Notes under the pieces: model-generated | What the model was told of the DNA's origin: nothing | The model's database searches: none | The model's input: only the letters and a program-made list of their open reading frames with translations | Part shown: one piece after another, positions 8,414 to 17,120 of the stretch | Position numbering within the stretch: the first letter of the stretch is position 1 | How the letters are laid out: every line of letters starts with the position of its first letter | Made by a program: the position numbers and the translations under genes | DNA from: an uncultured Eisenbergiella sp. | GTDB lineage: Bacteria > Bacillota > Clostridia > Lachnospirales > Lachnospiraceae | DNA length: 50,879 nt | Reading direction: 5' to 3' | Assembly: GCA_904392525.1 (NCBI GenBank) | Contig: CAJFMW010000003.1 | Coordinates: 1 to 50,879 of the forward strand

Positions 8414-10087
8414 TCATTCGTTCCTTTCACGCAGCACCTCAACCCTGCATTCATGCCGCTTATTCGCGTCATCCTTGTGATAGGCGATACCCACGGCCAG
8501 AATACGCCCGGTGTACTCCGGGTTCTCCCCGAATTTTCCCTCAAACCGCAGCGCGTACTGACGGTCCCTGATCTGCTGAATGGCTTCCTCCGCCGTGTGG
8601 TTGACCTTCAGCTCGATGATGATGGCGTCGTCGCTTTTCACATAGGGATAAAAAATGAAATCCACATATCCTACGCCCGCCTTATCCTCCCGCTCAATGC
8701 GGTAGGAATCAAGCGCTTTCAGATACACCCACCGGATGATCGATGCCAGCTCCGCCTCGTCGCTGTACGCCTGCATGGGGCTGTGCGTGTTATGCGCGTA
8801 TTCCAGCAGTTCCGTCATGACAGCCGTATCCCCTGCCTTTGTGGCTGCCAGCATCCTGCCCGATTCCTTTGCCAGCTTATGGACATTTCCCAAGCAGGGC
8901 TCCCGTTCAACAACCTCAGCGAATTTGTCCATCAGCTCCTTGTTCGGAATGGATACATACCCGTCCTTATAATTCAGGAAACCGTAAACAACCATTGCCG
9001 AAAAAATTTCGTCCTTTGTCTTCAACTCCATGGATGTGGCAGCGTATTCCTGAACCCTGGCAGGTACCGGATTGTCCGCCACCATCAGGGCGATGTCATC
9101 CTTCACAGCATCCACATTTGCTTCGATATAATAAAAAATCTCGTCGTATGGCCCGGAACTGGTCCAGTAGCTGCCGAGCTGGTTATCGCTCAGAGCACCG
9201 ACAACGGAACGGGGATTATACAGGCGTTTTCCTCCCGCCGTCTCATAGCCGTCATACCATAATTTCAGGCCTTCACGGGTCACCTTCGGCCTGTCTGCAG
9301 TCTTCAGATATCTATGGTACAATGCGTCAACCTCCTCGTCAGTAAAGCCGAAATACTCACTGTACTTTACTCGCGATGCCATGGAATATTCAAAGAACAT
9401 ATTCAGCTCAGACCCGCTCGAATACTTGGCGATGGGAAGGATTCCGGTCATATAAGCCATTTCCACATAAGCCTTATCCTTCAGAAGGTTGCTCAGGAAT
9501 TTTGTGAAATGCTCCTTATCCGCATCCGTAACAAAGTCCTGATGATAAATATAATCCCACTCGTCCAGAACGAAGATGAATTTTTCTCCTCCGCAGTAGG
9601 CGTAGACCTTATTCAGGGCGTCCCAGACCGCATCCGTTTCCCGGATTCTTACATTCGGGTAAGTCATTGCCAGATCGTCCAGCAGAAGAGACTGAATGCG
9701 CTCTATATATTGAGAATAAGCCCTGCAGTCGCGGGGCATTTCATTAAATACGATGCGGATCACGTTATGCTGGTTCAGATGCTCTTTGTACCAGGGATAC
9801 CGGGATACCTTCAGCGTGTCAAACTCCGCATGGCTGTCCACGCCCTTCCCAAAATAGGCCGCGATCATATTTGCCATAACCGTCTTCCCGAAACGGCGGG
9901 GTCTGGTGATTGCCACATACTTGGGGCCTTTCCCCTGATTTGCCCCATCCTTCTCTTTTTTATTTGTCTTTAATTCGATCAGCGGCACCAGCTCGCTCAG
10001 GATTTCTGTTTTATCCACGTAATATGTGAGGGAAAAATCCTCCTGAAACAGGCCGTACGCGCTGGGATCGTTCAGATAGACTCCCAT
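8414..10087 (-). CDS. AAA-like ATPase with C-terminal PD-(D/E)XK nuclease domain
   Basis: A 557-residue protein of the widespread bacterial family that joins an AAA-ATPase-like domain to a PD-(D/E)XK nuclease-like domain. Residues 1-35 hold the family start (FQEDFSLTYYVDKTEIL). The Walker A-like loop is RPRRFGKTVMAN near residue 62, and Walker B is FIFVLDEWD near 175. The C-terminal fold shows GYVDFIFYPY and IIIELKVNHTAEEAI, giving the Asp and the Glu-x-Lys of a nuclease core. Cellular role is unknown; members are often multicopy in gut anaerobes and are suspected in mobile-element or defence biology. An AAGGAG site lies just before the ATG. It stops 79 bases before the Hsp70 remnant. Confidence 0.85.
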   Translation of the reverse strand: MGVYLNDPSAYGLFQEDFSLTYYVDKTEILSELVPLIELKTNKKEKDGANQGKGPKYVAITRPRRFGKTVMANMIAAYFGKGVDSHAEFDTLKVSRYPWYKEHLNQHNVIRIVFNEMPRDCRAYSQYIERIQSLLLDDLAMTYPNVRIRETDAVWDALNKVYAYCGGEKFIFVLDEWDYIYHQDFVTDADKEHFTKFLSNLLKDKAYVEMAYMTGILPIAKYSSGSELNMFFEYSMASRVKYSEYFGFTDEEVDALYHRYLKTADRPKVTREGLKLWYDGYETAGGKRLYNPRSVVGALSDNQLGSYWTSSGPYDEIFYYIEANVDAVKDDIALMVADNPVPARVQEYAATSMELKTKDEIFSAMVVYGFLNYKDGYVSIPNKELMDKFAEVVEREPCLGNVHKLAKESGRMLAATKAGDTAVMTELLEYAHNTHSPMQAYSDEAELASIIRWVYLKALDSYRIEREDKAGVGYVDFIFYPYVKSDDAIIIELKVNHTAEEAIQQIRDRQYALRFEGKFGENPEYTGRILAVGIAYHKDDANKRHECRVEVLRERNE

Positions 10088-10179
10088 ATCATCTTCACAC
10101 TCCTTCCCGTATGCCAGAGCGCAGATTAATCTTTTATTGTTTCATGTTACCATAAGGCTTCTCCGCTTTCAAGGCACTT

Positions 10180-10695
10180 TCAGGACAACCATTCCCGCAC
10201 CCGGTCAACGCTGCTCTTAGTCGCCTCCCCGATTTCTTCAACGGACATCCCCATGGTTGAGAGGGAACATGCGGTCTCCTTCTTCGCTTCTTCCTTTCCT
10301 TCCCGTTTGCCCTCCTTTATTCCTCTCATTCTCCCATCCTGAATCATTCCCTGAATTCCCAAACACACATCGATTCCTCCTTCCGGTCTTGTATATTTCT
10401 GTGTCTTAATCTCCTTCAGCTCCGGTGAATGCGTTAATTCCACCAACGCGTCAACCGCGGTTTCGGAAACATTGCTGAAACTTTGTCCGGCGATTTTACC
10501 GCTGTTCCGGTTTCTCCCGCTGCTTCCATTACTTCTGGTGCGTTCTCTGCTTCTGATGCCTCCACTACATTTGCTGCTTCCGCCGATTTTGGCTTTTCCA
10601 CTGTTCCTGGCGCTTCCGGTACTTGCACTGTTTTTGCGATGTTCACGGTTTTCAATATTTGGCATCGCAACATTTTTTGTATTATTTTCTTTCAA
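10180..10695 (-). pseudogene. Degraded Rpn-type recombination-promoting nuclease, C-terminal part
   Basis: The last 85 residues look like the tail of Rpn/PD-(D/E)XK 'putative transposase' proteins: ELTHSPELKEIKTQKYTRP, then a charged helix (GIKEGKREGKEEAKKET) and a small helix-turn-helix-like end (MGMSVEEIGEATKSS). The nuclease core normally found in the first 200 residues is absent. The first 80 codons are Ser/Gly/Arg/Asn-rich and read like an out-of-frame product. The alternative frame between 10434 and 10673 is Ala/Glu/Pro-rich and looks more protein-like, which suggests a frameshift near 10440-10500. A TTG start at 10695 has a good AAGGAG site seven bases upstream, so a short protein may still be made. 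Confidence 0.5.
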
Positions 10696-10722
10696 AGGCA
10701 GACTCCTTGCTTTGGAGCGTGG

Positions 10723-10797
10723 GAATTTATAATTCCCGAATTTATAATTCCCGAATTTATAATTCCTGAATTCGTAATCCCTGAATTACTAATTCCC
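10723..10797. repeat. Five tandem copies of a 15-bp near-palindromic unit
   Basis: The unit GAATTTATAATTCCC occurs three times almost exactly (10723-10767; the third copy ends in T), followed by two diverged copies (10768-10797). Together with the preceding GG, the first copy makes GGGAATT-TAT-AATTCCC, a perfect inverted repeat. The array lies in the leader upstream of the Rpn-like remnant and about 200 bases below a good minus-strand promoter. It may be an operator array, a structured leader or simply a minisatellite. Confidence 0.85.
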
Positions 10798-10993
10798 AAA
10801 ACGCTTTCCGGCAGGAGCCGTTTATTCCTTTTGATACTTTTCTTTCAGGAAACTCCTGCCGTCTTCGGTTTGCAGTTGCATGGTGGGAAAAAGAGACTTT
10901 GCATAGAGTTCCTGATGATCGTCAGAGAAAACAGACGAACTTTGTTTTGACGAAAGCCGAACGGCTTAAAATAAAGAAATTTATGCTGGTTAA

Positions 10994-11022
10994 AGCATAG
11001 CACTTTTCCGACAGGCAGGCAA
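10994..11022 (-). promoter_or_regulatory. Predicted sigma-A promoter upstream of the Rpn-like remnant
   Basis: On the minus strand, TTGCCT (11017-11022) and TATGCT (10994-10999) are separated by 17 bases, and TGC precedes the -10 as an extended element. Transcription would start near 10987 and run through the 15-bp repeat array into the remnant at 10695. The stretch 10696-11094 holds no gene I can support; only this promoter and the repeats stand out. Confidence 0.5.
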
Positions 11023-11094
11023 GTTTTTTTAAAAACAGCTTTTTGCAAAACCAGCTTCCCGAATCCGGGACGCAGCTCCGATTTGCCGGAGGAA

Positions 11095-11643
11095 TTACGC
11101 CTGCCGCATCCGGATTAAAAAATATCCAAAAAAGACCAGAAACAGCGCAAAAGGAAGAAGCTGCGCAAATATCCTGATCCATTTTGGATTTCCGGCCTTC
11201 CGGATTCCTTCGGAAAGCTCATTCATGCTGCGGCAGAAGCCGCCTCCTGCCGCAGCGCCCCATACATTGGTGCAGATGTCATCCACATCAAAATATCCGA
11301 GGCGTGTCACATACTGCGCGCACTCGATGCACAGGGAAATTGCGGCGGCAAGGAGGGTTACCTTCCAGAAGGAAAGGCCGCGCCTTCCCCAGCCCAGAAG
11401 GATTCCCAACGGAAGCATCATCATGAAATTGGCCACGATCCCCCAGAAGATAAAATCGTGGCGTTCATCCCAGGCTCTGCGGAAGGAGCCGAACAGGGAA
11501 AGCCACGCCATCCGCTCCGGCTCCTGTTCGCGGCCAAGGAAGGTTACGGCAAGAAGGAGCGCAAAATAGAGCAAAAGGAGCAGGAACCGGAGAAATCGAA
11601 GGACCATCAATTTTTTTCTGTTCCCTTTTGTATTGGTTTTCAT
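11095..11643 (-). CDS. VanZ family membrane protein
   Basis: Integral membrane protein of 182 residues with four or five hydrophobic segments (about 13-33, 65-85, 93-112 and 155-177). The VanZ hallmarks are present: NFMMMLPLGILLGW near residue 71, and IECAQYVTRLGYFDVDDICTNVWGA, in which the acidic DVDD and Asn residues are conserved. VanZ was named for low-level teicoplanin resistance, but most homologues sit in envelope or polysaccharide loci with unknown function. It ends the polysaccharide gene cluster, 13 bases after glf on the same strand. Confidence 0.85.
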   Translation of the reverse strand: MKTNTKGNRKKLMVLRFLRFLLLLLYFALLLAVTFLGREQEPERMAWLSLFGSFRRAWDERHDFIFWGIVANFMMMLPLGILLGWGRRGLSFWKVTLLAAAISLCIECAQYVTRLGYFDVDDICTNVWGAAAGGGFCRSMNELSEGIRKAGNPKWIRIFAQLLPFALFLVFFGYFLIRMRQA

Positions 11644-11656
11644 TTCTTCGTTTTAT

Positions 11657-12772
11657 TCAGTCCCGCAGCTCATCCCGGGCACAGGAAAGCGCCTCTTCAA
11701 TGACCTGATGCATGTCATAGTAGCGGTATTTTCCAAGACGGCCGCCGAAAATTACGTTGGGACATTTTTCCGCAAGCGCGGCATATTTGCGGTACAGTTC
11801 GTTGGTCCTGTCGTCATTGATCGGATAATAGGGTTCCTCCCCCTGCTTCCATACAGCGGGGTATTCCCTGGTAATCACGGTGCGGGGAGTGGCTTTTCCT
11901 CCCTGACAGCCAAACTCAAAATGCTTATGTTCAATGACCCGCGTATAGGGAATTTCATATTCCGTATAGTTCACCACCGCATTTCCCTGATAGTTTTCCG
12001 TGTCCAGAATCTCCGTTTCAAAACGCAGGCTCCTGTACTCCAGTTCACCCTCGCAGAAATCAAAGTACCGGTCAATGTTTCCGGTAAAAACAATCTTCTT
12101 CGCCATCTGTTCAAAGACCTCACGGTTTTCAAAAAAGTCCGTATTCAACCGTACTTCCACGCCGTCCAGCATGGCTTCCACCATTTTCGTATAACCGCCT
12201 ACCGGAATACCCTGATACTTGTCGTTAAAATAGTTGTTGTCGTAGGTCATGCGCACCGGAAGCCTGCGGATGATGAAGGCGGGAAGTTCCGTCGCCCTCC
12301 TTCCCCACTGCTTTTCCGTGTAGCCCTTTACCAGCTTTTCATAGATATCCCGGCCGACGAGACTGATGGCCTGCTCCTCCAGATTGCGGGGCTCCTTAAT
12401 TCCCGCTTCCCGGATCTGTTCCTCAATCTTCGCCTTTGCCTCATCCGGCGTGATGACGCCCCACATCTGATGGAAGGTGTTCATGTTGAAGGGCATGTTG
12501 TAAAGCTCGTCCCGGTAACGCGCGACGGGCGAGTTGGTGTAGCGATTGAACTCGGCAAATTGCTGGACGTAATCCCAGACCTCTTTATTGCTGGTGTGGA
12601 AGATGTGGGCTCCATAGCGGTGTACCTGAATACCCTCGATTTCCTCCGTATAGATGTTTCCCGCAATGTGGGGGCGGCGGTCGATGACGTGGACCGACCT
12701 GCCGCGTTTGTGCGCTTCGTGGGCGAATACCGAGCCGAAGAGGCCGGCGCCGATGATGAGATAATTGTACAT
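11657..12772 (-). CDS. glf: UDP-galactopyranose mutase
   Basis: Cytoplasmic flavoenzyme that converts UDP-galactopyranose to UDP-galactofuranose, the donor for galactofuranosyl residues in surface glycans. The 371-residue length is standard. The FAD-binding GAGLFGSVFA is at residues 8-17 and the glycine-rich HIAGNIYTEE follows near 36. The substrate-site segment (HRYGAHIFHT) and the later conserved Arg region (YTEKQWGRRATELPAFIIRRLP) are both present. A GGAGAG site lies eight bases before the ATG. It stands between ugd and vanZ in the polysaccharide operon. Its presence is the strongest indication that the exported polymer contains Galf. Confidence 0.96.
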   Translation of the reverse strand: MYNYLIIGAGLFGSVFAHEAHKRGRSVHVIDRRPHIAGNIYTEEIEGIQVHRYGAHIFHTSNKEVWDYVQQFAEFNRYTNSPVARYRDELYNMPFNMNTFHQMWGVITPDEAKAKIEEQIREAGIKEPRNLEEQAISLVGRDIYEKLVKGYTEKQWGRRATELPAFIIRRLPVRMTYDNNYFNDKYQGIPVGGYTKMVEAMLDGVEVRLNTDFFENREVFEQMAKKIVFTGNIDRYFDFCEGELEYRSLRFETEILDTENYQGNAVVNYTEYEIPYTRVIEHKHFEFGCQGGKATPRTVITREYPAVWKQGEEPYYPINDDRTNELYRKYAALAEKCPNVIFGGRLGKYRYYDMHQVIEEALSCARDELRD

Positions 12773-12790
12773 AATGAAATCTCTCCGATT

Positions 12791-13957
12791 TTAGTCTCTT
12801 CCGTAGATATCCCTTGTATAAACTTTTTCTTTTACATTCTCCAGTTCCGGGGATACACGATTTGCAATAATAACATCCGAGCACTTCTTAAATGTATCCA
12901 GATCACGGATTACTCTGGAATTGAAGAAATAATCATCTTTAAGAGTCGGTTCATAAACGACCACTTCAACCCCTTTTCCCTTAATGCGTTTCATAATCCC
13001 CTGAATGGCGGAATGCCTGAAATTATCCGAATTTGTTTTCATTGTCAAACGGTAAATTCCAACCGTTTGAGGCTTTCTGTCCAGAATCATCTGTGCGATA
13101 TGATCCTTTCTCGTCCGGTTTGATTCCACAATCGCAGAAATCAGATTATTCGGCACATCCGCATAGTTGGCCCGAAGCTGCTTGGTATCTTTCGGTAGAC
13201 AGTACCCTCCGTATCCAAAGGATGGATTGTTATAATGCCCTCCGATTCTCGGATCCAGACAAACACCGTCAATCATCTGCCGTGTATTCAGGCCGCGCAT
13301 TTCCGCAAAGGTATCCAGTTCATTAAAATATGCCACACGGAGAGCCAGATATGTATTCGCAAAAAGCTTCACAGCTTCTGCTTCCGTAGAACCTGTAAAT
13401 AGAACCGGAATATTTTCCTTAATTGCACCTTCCTGAAGAAGAGCAGCGAATCTGCGTGCCCTTTCAGAATCTTCTCCCACGATAATTCGTGACGGATACA
13501 GGTTATCATATAGCGCCCGGCCTTCCCGAAGAAATTCCGGTGAAAAAATGATATTGTCAGTGCCATATTTTTCACGGATTTTCATCGTATATCCGACAGG
13601 AACGGTGGATTTAATTACAATAGTTGCCGCCGGGTTTACTTTTGTTACAATATCCAGTACCGCTTCAATGGAACTGGTATCGAAAAAATTCTTATCCGGA
13701 TCATAGTTAGTCGGAGTAGCTATAATAACATACTGAGCATTACAGTATGCCTTTTCTGAATCTGTTGTGGCGGTAAGATCCAGATTTTTCTCTGAAAGAT
13801 ATTCCTGAATCTCCTTGTCTATAATCGGAGATTCCCTCCGGTTTACCATCTCAACTTTTTCTTCTGCTATGTCTACGGCAGTAACCGTATTGTGCTGTGC
13901 CAGAAGGACAGCGTTTGAAAGGCCTACATAGCCAAGGCCGGCTATTGTGATTTGCAT
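12791..13957 (-). CDS. ugd: UDP-glucose 6-dehydrogenase family
   Basis: NAD-dependent four-electron oxidation of UDP-glucose to UDP-glucuronate; 388 residues as usual for the family. The Rossmann motif is [10 protein letters not shown] at residues 7-16. Conserved STVPVG near 118, EFLREG near 142 and the catalytic cysteine in [14 protein letters not shown] near 255 are all present. The C-terminal UDP-binding part includes [14 protein letters not shown] site lies just before the ATG. It sits 18 bases upstream of glf. Related enzymes oxidise UDP-ManNAc or UDP-GlcNAc, but the sequence pattern fits the UDP-glucose group best. The polymer may therefore contain uronic acid. Confidence 0.9.
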   Translation of the reverse strand: MQITIAGLGYVGLSNAVLLAQHNTVTAVDIAEEKVEMVNRRESPIIDKEIQEYLSEKNLDLTATTDSEKAYCNAQYVIIATPTNYDPDKNFFDTSSIEAVLDIVTKVNPAATIVIKSTVPVGYTMKIREKYGTDNIIFSPEFLREGRALYDNLYPSRIIVGEDSERARRFAALLQEGAIKENIPVLFTGSTEAEAVKLFANTYLALRVAYFNELDTFAEMRGLNTRQMIDGVCLDPRIGGHYNNPSFGYGGYCLPKDTKQLRANYADVPNNLISAIVESNRTRKDHIAQMILDRKPQTVGIYRLTMKTNSDNFRHSAIQGIMKRIKGKGVEVVVYEPTLKDDYFFNSRVIRDLDTFKKCSDVIIANRVSPELENVKEKVYTRDIYGRD

Positions 13958-13995
13958 TTTTATACTCCATATTTTGTCATTGATTGAATGATATA

Positions 13996-14931
13996 TTAAT
14001 GCTTCTCTCGGAATTTAATTGTATCAGGGATATAGTCTAAAGCTTTTTTATCAGAACACTGTTCAAAATAATCGCAGTTACTATTCTCGATCAAGTCTCT
14101 TGCCCAGATGATTCCTGTTCTGATAATTTTCCCGGGAGTACCTGCAACAATTACATTGCATGGAAATTTCCCCGATGTCACAGTTCTGGCTCCACAGATG
14201 GAGTTATCTCCGATGTTGGCTCCTCCCAATAGCTGACATTCTCTTCCCAGCCAGACATGATTTCCAACCAAAATATCCTTCGGATAATTGATACGTTTTC
14301 CAGTATATAAATCAAAAATCATGTGTTGGTCAGATTGTTGCAATTCAACATGATGAGATATCATACAATCCTTGCCAATCTTTACAGTACCTTCACGATT
14401 TACTATTATATTCATTTGAAATATGGTAGTATTGTCATCCAAAAATATCTTTCCACCTGCTCCCAGCATTTTAATATTTAGTTTTTCACTTACACTTACA
14501 TTTCCGATTACTATACTACAGTTCTTAGATCTTTTTAAGTCAAAGAATATTTTGTCACTTGCCTGGCTGGATATGCAGATACTATTCCCGTTTTTATCCT
14601 TATATTTTCCTCCGAGTATTTTTATAGATTTGGATGTAATCTTTTCATCTATTAACATATCAATATATACGTACTCTATCTTTCTCTTTTGACAAAAATC
14701 TATTACTGATAAAATATCTTTTTCTTTGGCAAACGAGATAATAACATAGGGATTTTTCTGCTGTTCAATCTCTTCTTTCTGTATCATTTTAATGTTTCTT
14801 AAATCTACAGAAGTAGGATAGTCTCCAGGATAGACAAAATCTATTTCAATTCCTTTTTTTATTAAATTATCAATTTTTTTGTCAAAAGACTGATATGCTC
14901 CCCATATAATAGTAGTCTTTTTATCCTTCAA
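13996..14931 (-). CDS. Left-handed beta-helix acyltransferase, polysaccharide modification
   Basis: A 311-residue protein with a C-terminal hexapeptide-repeat acyltransferase (about 150-285): [39 protein letters not shown] and [14 protein letters not shown]. These match the acetyltransferase fold that modifies sugars with acetyl-CoA. The first 120 residues are a Rossmann-like region without a clear family, possibly binding a nucleotide or sugar. The start is TTG at 14931 with GAGG nine bases upstream, and it overlaps the end of the preceding glycosyltransferase gene by 11 bases. AT-rich codon use links it to that gene and separates it from ugd and glf. It probably O- or N-acetylates the polymer or a precursor. 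Confidence 0.75.
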   Translation of the reverse strand: MKDKKTTIIWGAYQSFDKKIDNLIKKGIEIDFVYPGDYPTSVDLRNIKMIQKEEIEQQKNPYVIISFAKEKDILSVIDFCQKRKIEYVYIDMLIDEKITSKSIKILGGKYKDKNGNSICISSQASDKIFFDLKRSKNCSIVIGNVSVSEKLNIKMLGAGGKIFLDDNTTIFQMNIIVNREGTVKIGKDCMISHHVELQQSDQHMIFDLYTGKRINYPKDILVGNHVWLGRECQLLGGANIGDNSICGARTVTSGKFPCNVIVAGTPGKIIRTGIIWARDLIENSNCDYFEQCSDKKALDYIPDTIKFREKH

Positions 14932-17104
14932 TACTCTTCACCTCTAACCTTATATTGCGATACGGCGATCTTTTATAATACTTTTTATATAATCTGGTTA
15001 AATACCCCATATCGTATATCCATGGCTTTTCATGGCTTCCTAGATGTAAAATTACTGCTTCTTTATATGCTGTCTTTGCTCTATCAGCCATATTTTCCAT
15101 ATAAAATACAGATAGTCGTTCCCCATCCCACCAATCATAGAATTTATTTAAGAAATTATATCTTGGCGACACATAGACGACATTTTCCTTAAAAACGACA
15201 TTTAAGGCATCTTGATCCATAAAATGATTAATTCCATGCAATCTATAATCGATAAGTTTTTCAGTTATATTTTCTTTCCGTATTTTGGTTAAATTTAACA
15301 GCATCATTCCCGAATTAAAATAAAATTTATTTTTGTACTTCAAAAACTTCAGATGCTTCGGATTTCTTTCAGAGAGAATATCTTTTACTACCGCTGCATA
15401 TTTTCCTGTAATATTTGTATTGTACAGATCTCTAAGATCACCCTGTATAATGGTATCACCGTCTAGATATAGAACTTTCCCAACGTTATTTAAAATTTGA
15501 GGTATTTTAAACTTTAAAATAGCAGCAGGAGATACATGAAGGTCTCCGTCCCCCTTTTTAAACGTTTTAAATCTTTCATCCTGTTCTACTTTTATCAGAT
15601 CAATAATAAAATTTTCATCTGAAAGAGATAAGAATTTATTTTCACTATCAGAGGATATATTATTTGCAAGTATGTGTATCGTATATATCGATGATTCCTT
15701 CTTATTAAGTTTCATAGAAGTAATTGAAACAGTGGTTGGCATACTGTAATTTTCATCAGTAATACAAACAATATGCACTTTTTTATTTTCATTATTATTT
15801 TCAGTATCTCTTTGTTTGCGCAGATAACAATCTTTTATTTTTCTTGGTATTCCGATTAGTGTTTTTCCTAATTTAAAACTTCTGGAATTCCATAATCTAT
15901 AAATATAACGCTGCTTGTCTTTGCATTGTTCTTCCATTTTCAGTATTTCATTTTTTAGTTGTGTATTTTCTTTCTTTGCTATATCAAGCTCTTTCTTTTT
16001 TTCTTTTTCAGCTTCCCTTTTGATTTTTTCTTCTCTTTTTAAAGAAAAGAATTCTTCAGGATGATTTAAAACCAGAAGAAGTTCTTTTTTTTCTTCTTCC
16101 TTATAAAGCTGCCAGTCAATTTCCCCTTTATTGTCTGCCTCAATAAGTTCTTTTTGAAATCTGATTAAGAATTCCCACTTATACTCGTTTCCAATTCTAT
16201 TATAAGTAAAAATATAATTCAGAAATTTTTTGTAGGAATATTGGAAAATATATTGTAAAAAGAGTGCTTTATCCTTCTCCAAAATATTTCTGATGTAATC
16301 ATACTCCACATTCATGCAATAAACTTTTTCTTTATTATGTACAGAAGAGTTAGGATTATCCCTCCTATTCATATAGTAGGGTTTATTGTAAAAAAATGCT
16401 CTTGATGCATACATCATCGTTTGGAACCAAAAGCCATTATCCTGATAGCTTGCTCCGGGCGTTTCATTATGGCGGATATTGTTTTCAATCAGAAAAGTAC
16501 GTTTATAGATTCCGCTCCACGTCTGCATTACGAGAGAGAAAGCGCGTTTATCTTCTTTTGGTGAAATTACCTTGTTATATAAATCTTTAGCTCTCCTCGC
16601 TATGTCAATATAAGTCTTCTTTATTTCTCCGTTTTCAACGACAAAACGATTAAAATCACTTTTTATCCAGTCCAGTCTTTTCTCTGTTGCCAATTTATAG
16701 AGATCTTCGTACATGTGCAGATCAACAAAATCGTCACTTTCAAGAATTGTGATATATTCTCCCTGAGCCATGTCCATACCAATATTCATCGTATGTCCAT
16801 AACCGGCGTTATCTTTACTGATTATTTTTATTCTATTGTCCTTTCTGGCAAAGTCTTTTAGAATAGTAAGCGAATTGTCTGTCGAACCATCATTGACACA
16901 GATAATCTCTATATCTTTCAATGTCTGTTTTACCGCACTGTCCAGGCACTCTCTCAAATATACTTCTACATTGCATACCGGAATAACAATCGATACCTTT
17001 ACAGGCTTTTCCGGTTTCTTATCAAAATTGATCAGTTCATGAATCGGGACCTTTTCATAGGTTTTCCTGGCAGCTTTTTCGTATTCAGTCATCATTTTTT
17101 CCAT
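14921..17104 (-). CDS. Two-domain glycosyltransferase, GT2 plus GT8
   Basis: A 727-residue fusion. Residues about 35-330 are a GT2 domain with VSIVIPVCNVEVYL, the donor motif VNDGSTD and the metal-site variant LESDDF. Residues about 355-410 are a Lys/Glu-rich coiled coil. Residues about 445-700 are a GT8 domain with the DxD motif YLDGDTIIQGD and the late conserved LHLGSHEKPW. Two activities suggest consecutive sugar additions; the GT8 part commonly transfers galactose or glucose. The linker contains RSFKLGKTLIGIPRKIK, a motif echoed at the end of the next glycosyltransferase upstream. It is AT-rich compared with flanking genes. A GGAG site precedes the ATG, and the acyltransferase gene overlaps its end. 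Confidence 0.88.
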   Translation of the reverse strand: MEKMMTEYEKAARKTYEKVPIHELINFDKKPEKPVKVSIVIPVCNVEVYLRECLDSAVKQTLKDIEIICVNDGSTDNSLTILKDFARKDNRIKIISKDNAGYGHTMNIGMDMAQGEYITILESDDFVDLHMYEDLYKLATEKRLDWIKSDFNRFVVENGEIKKTYIDIARRAKDLYNKVISPKEDKRAFSLVMQTWSGIYKRTFLIENNIRHNETPGASYQDNGFWFQTMMYASRAFFYNKPYYMNRRDNPNSSVHNKEKVYCMNVEYDYIRNILEKDKALFLQYIFQYSYKKFLNYIFTYNRIGNEYKWEFLIRFQKELIEADNKGEIDWQLYKEEEKKELLLVLNHPEEFFSLKREEKIKREAEKEKKKELDIAKKENTQLKNEILKMEEQCKDKQRYIYRLWNSRSFKLGKTLIGIPRKIKDCYLRKQRDTENNNENKKVHIVCITDENYSMPTTVSITSMKLNKKESSIYTIHILANNISSDSENKFLSLSDENFIIDLIKVEQDERFKTFKKGDGDLHVSPAAILKFKIPQILNNVGKVLYLDGDTIIQGDLRDLYNTNITGKYAAVVKDILSERNPKHLKFLKYKNKFYFNSGMMLLNLTKIRKENITEKLIDYRLHGINHFMDQDALNVVFKENVVYVSPRYNFLNKFYDWWDGERLSVFYMENMADRAKTAYKEAVILHLGSHEKPWIYDMGYLTRLYKKYYKRSPYRNIRLEVKSIEG

Positions 17105-17120
17105 TTTTCCTTATCTCCTT

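Noticed and set aside
10483-10950. Plus-strand frame with a repeated EFIIP peptide
   Set aside because: The peptide repeat is produced by the 15-bp DNA repeat; there is no ribosome site or domain.
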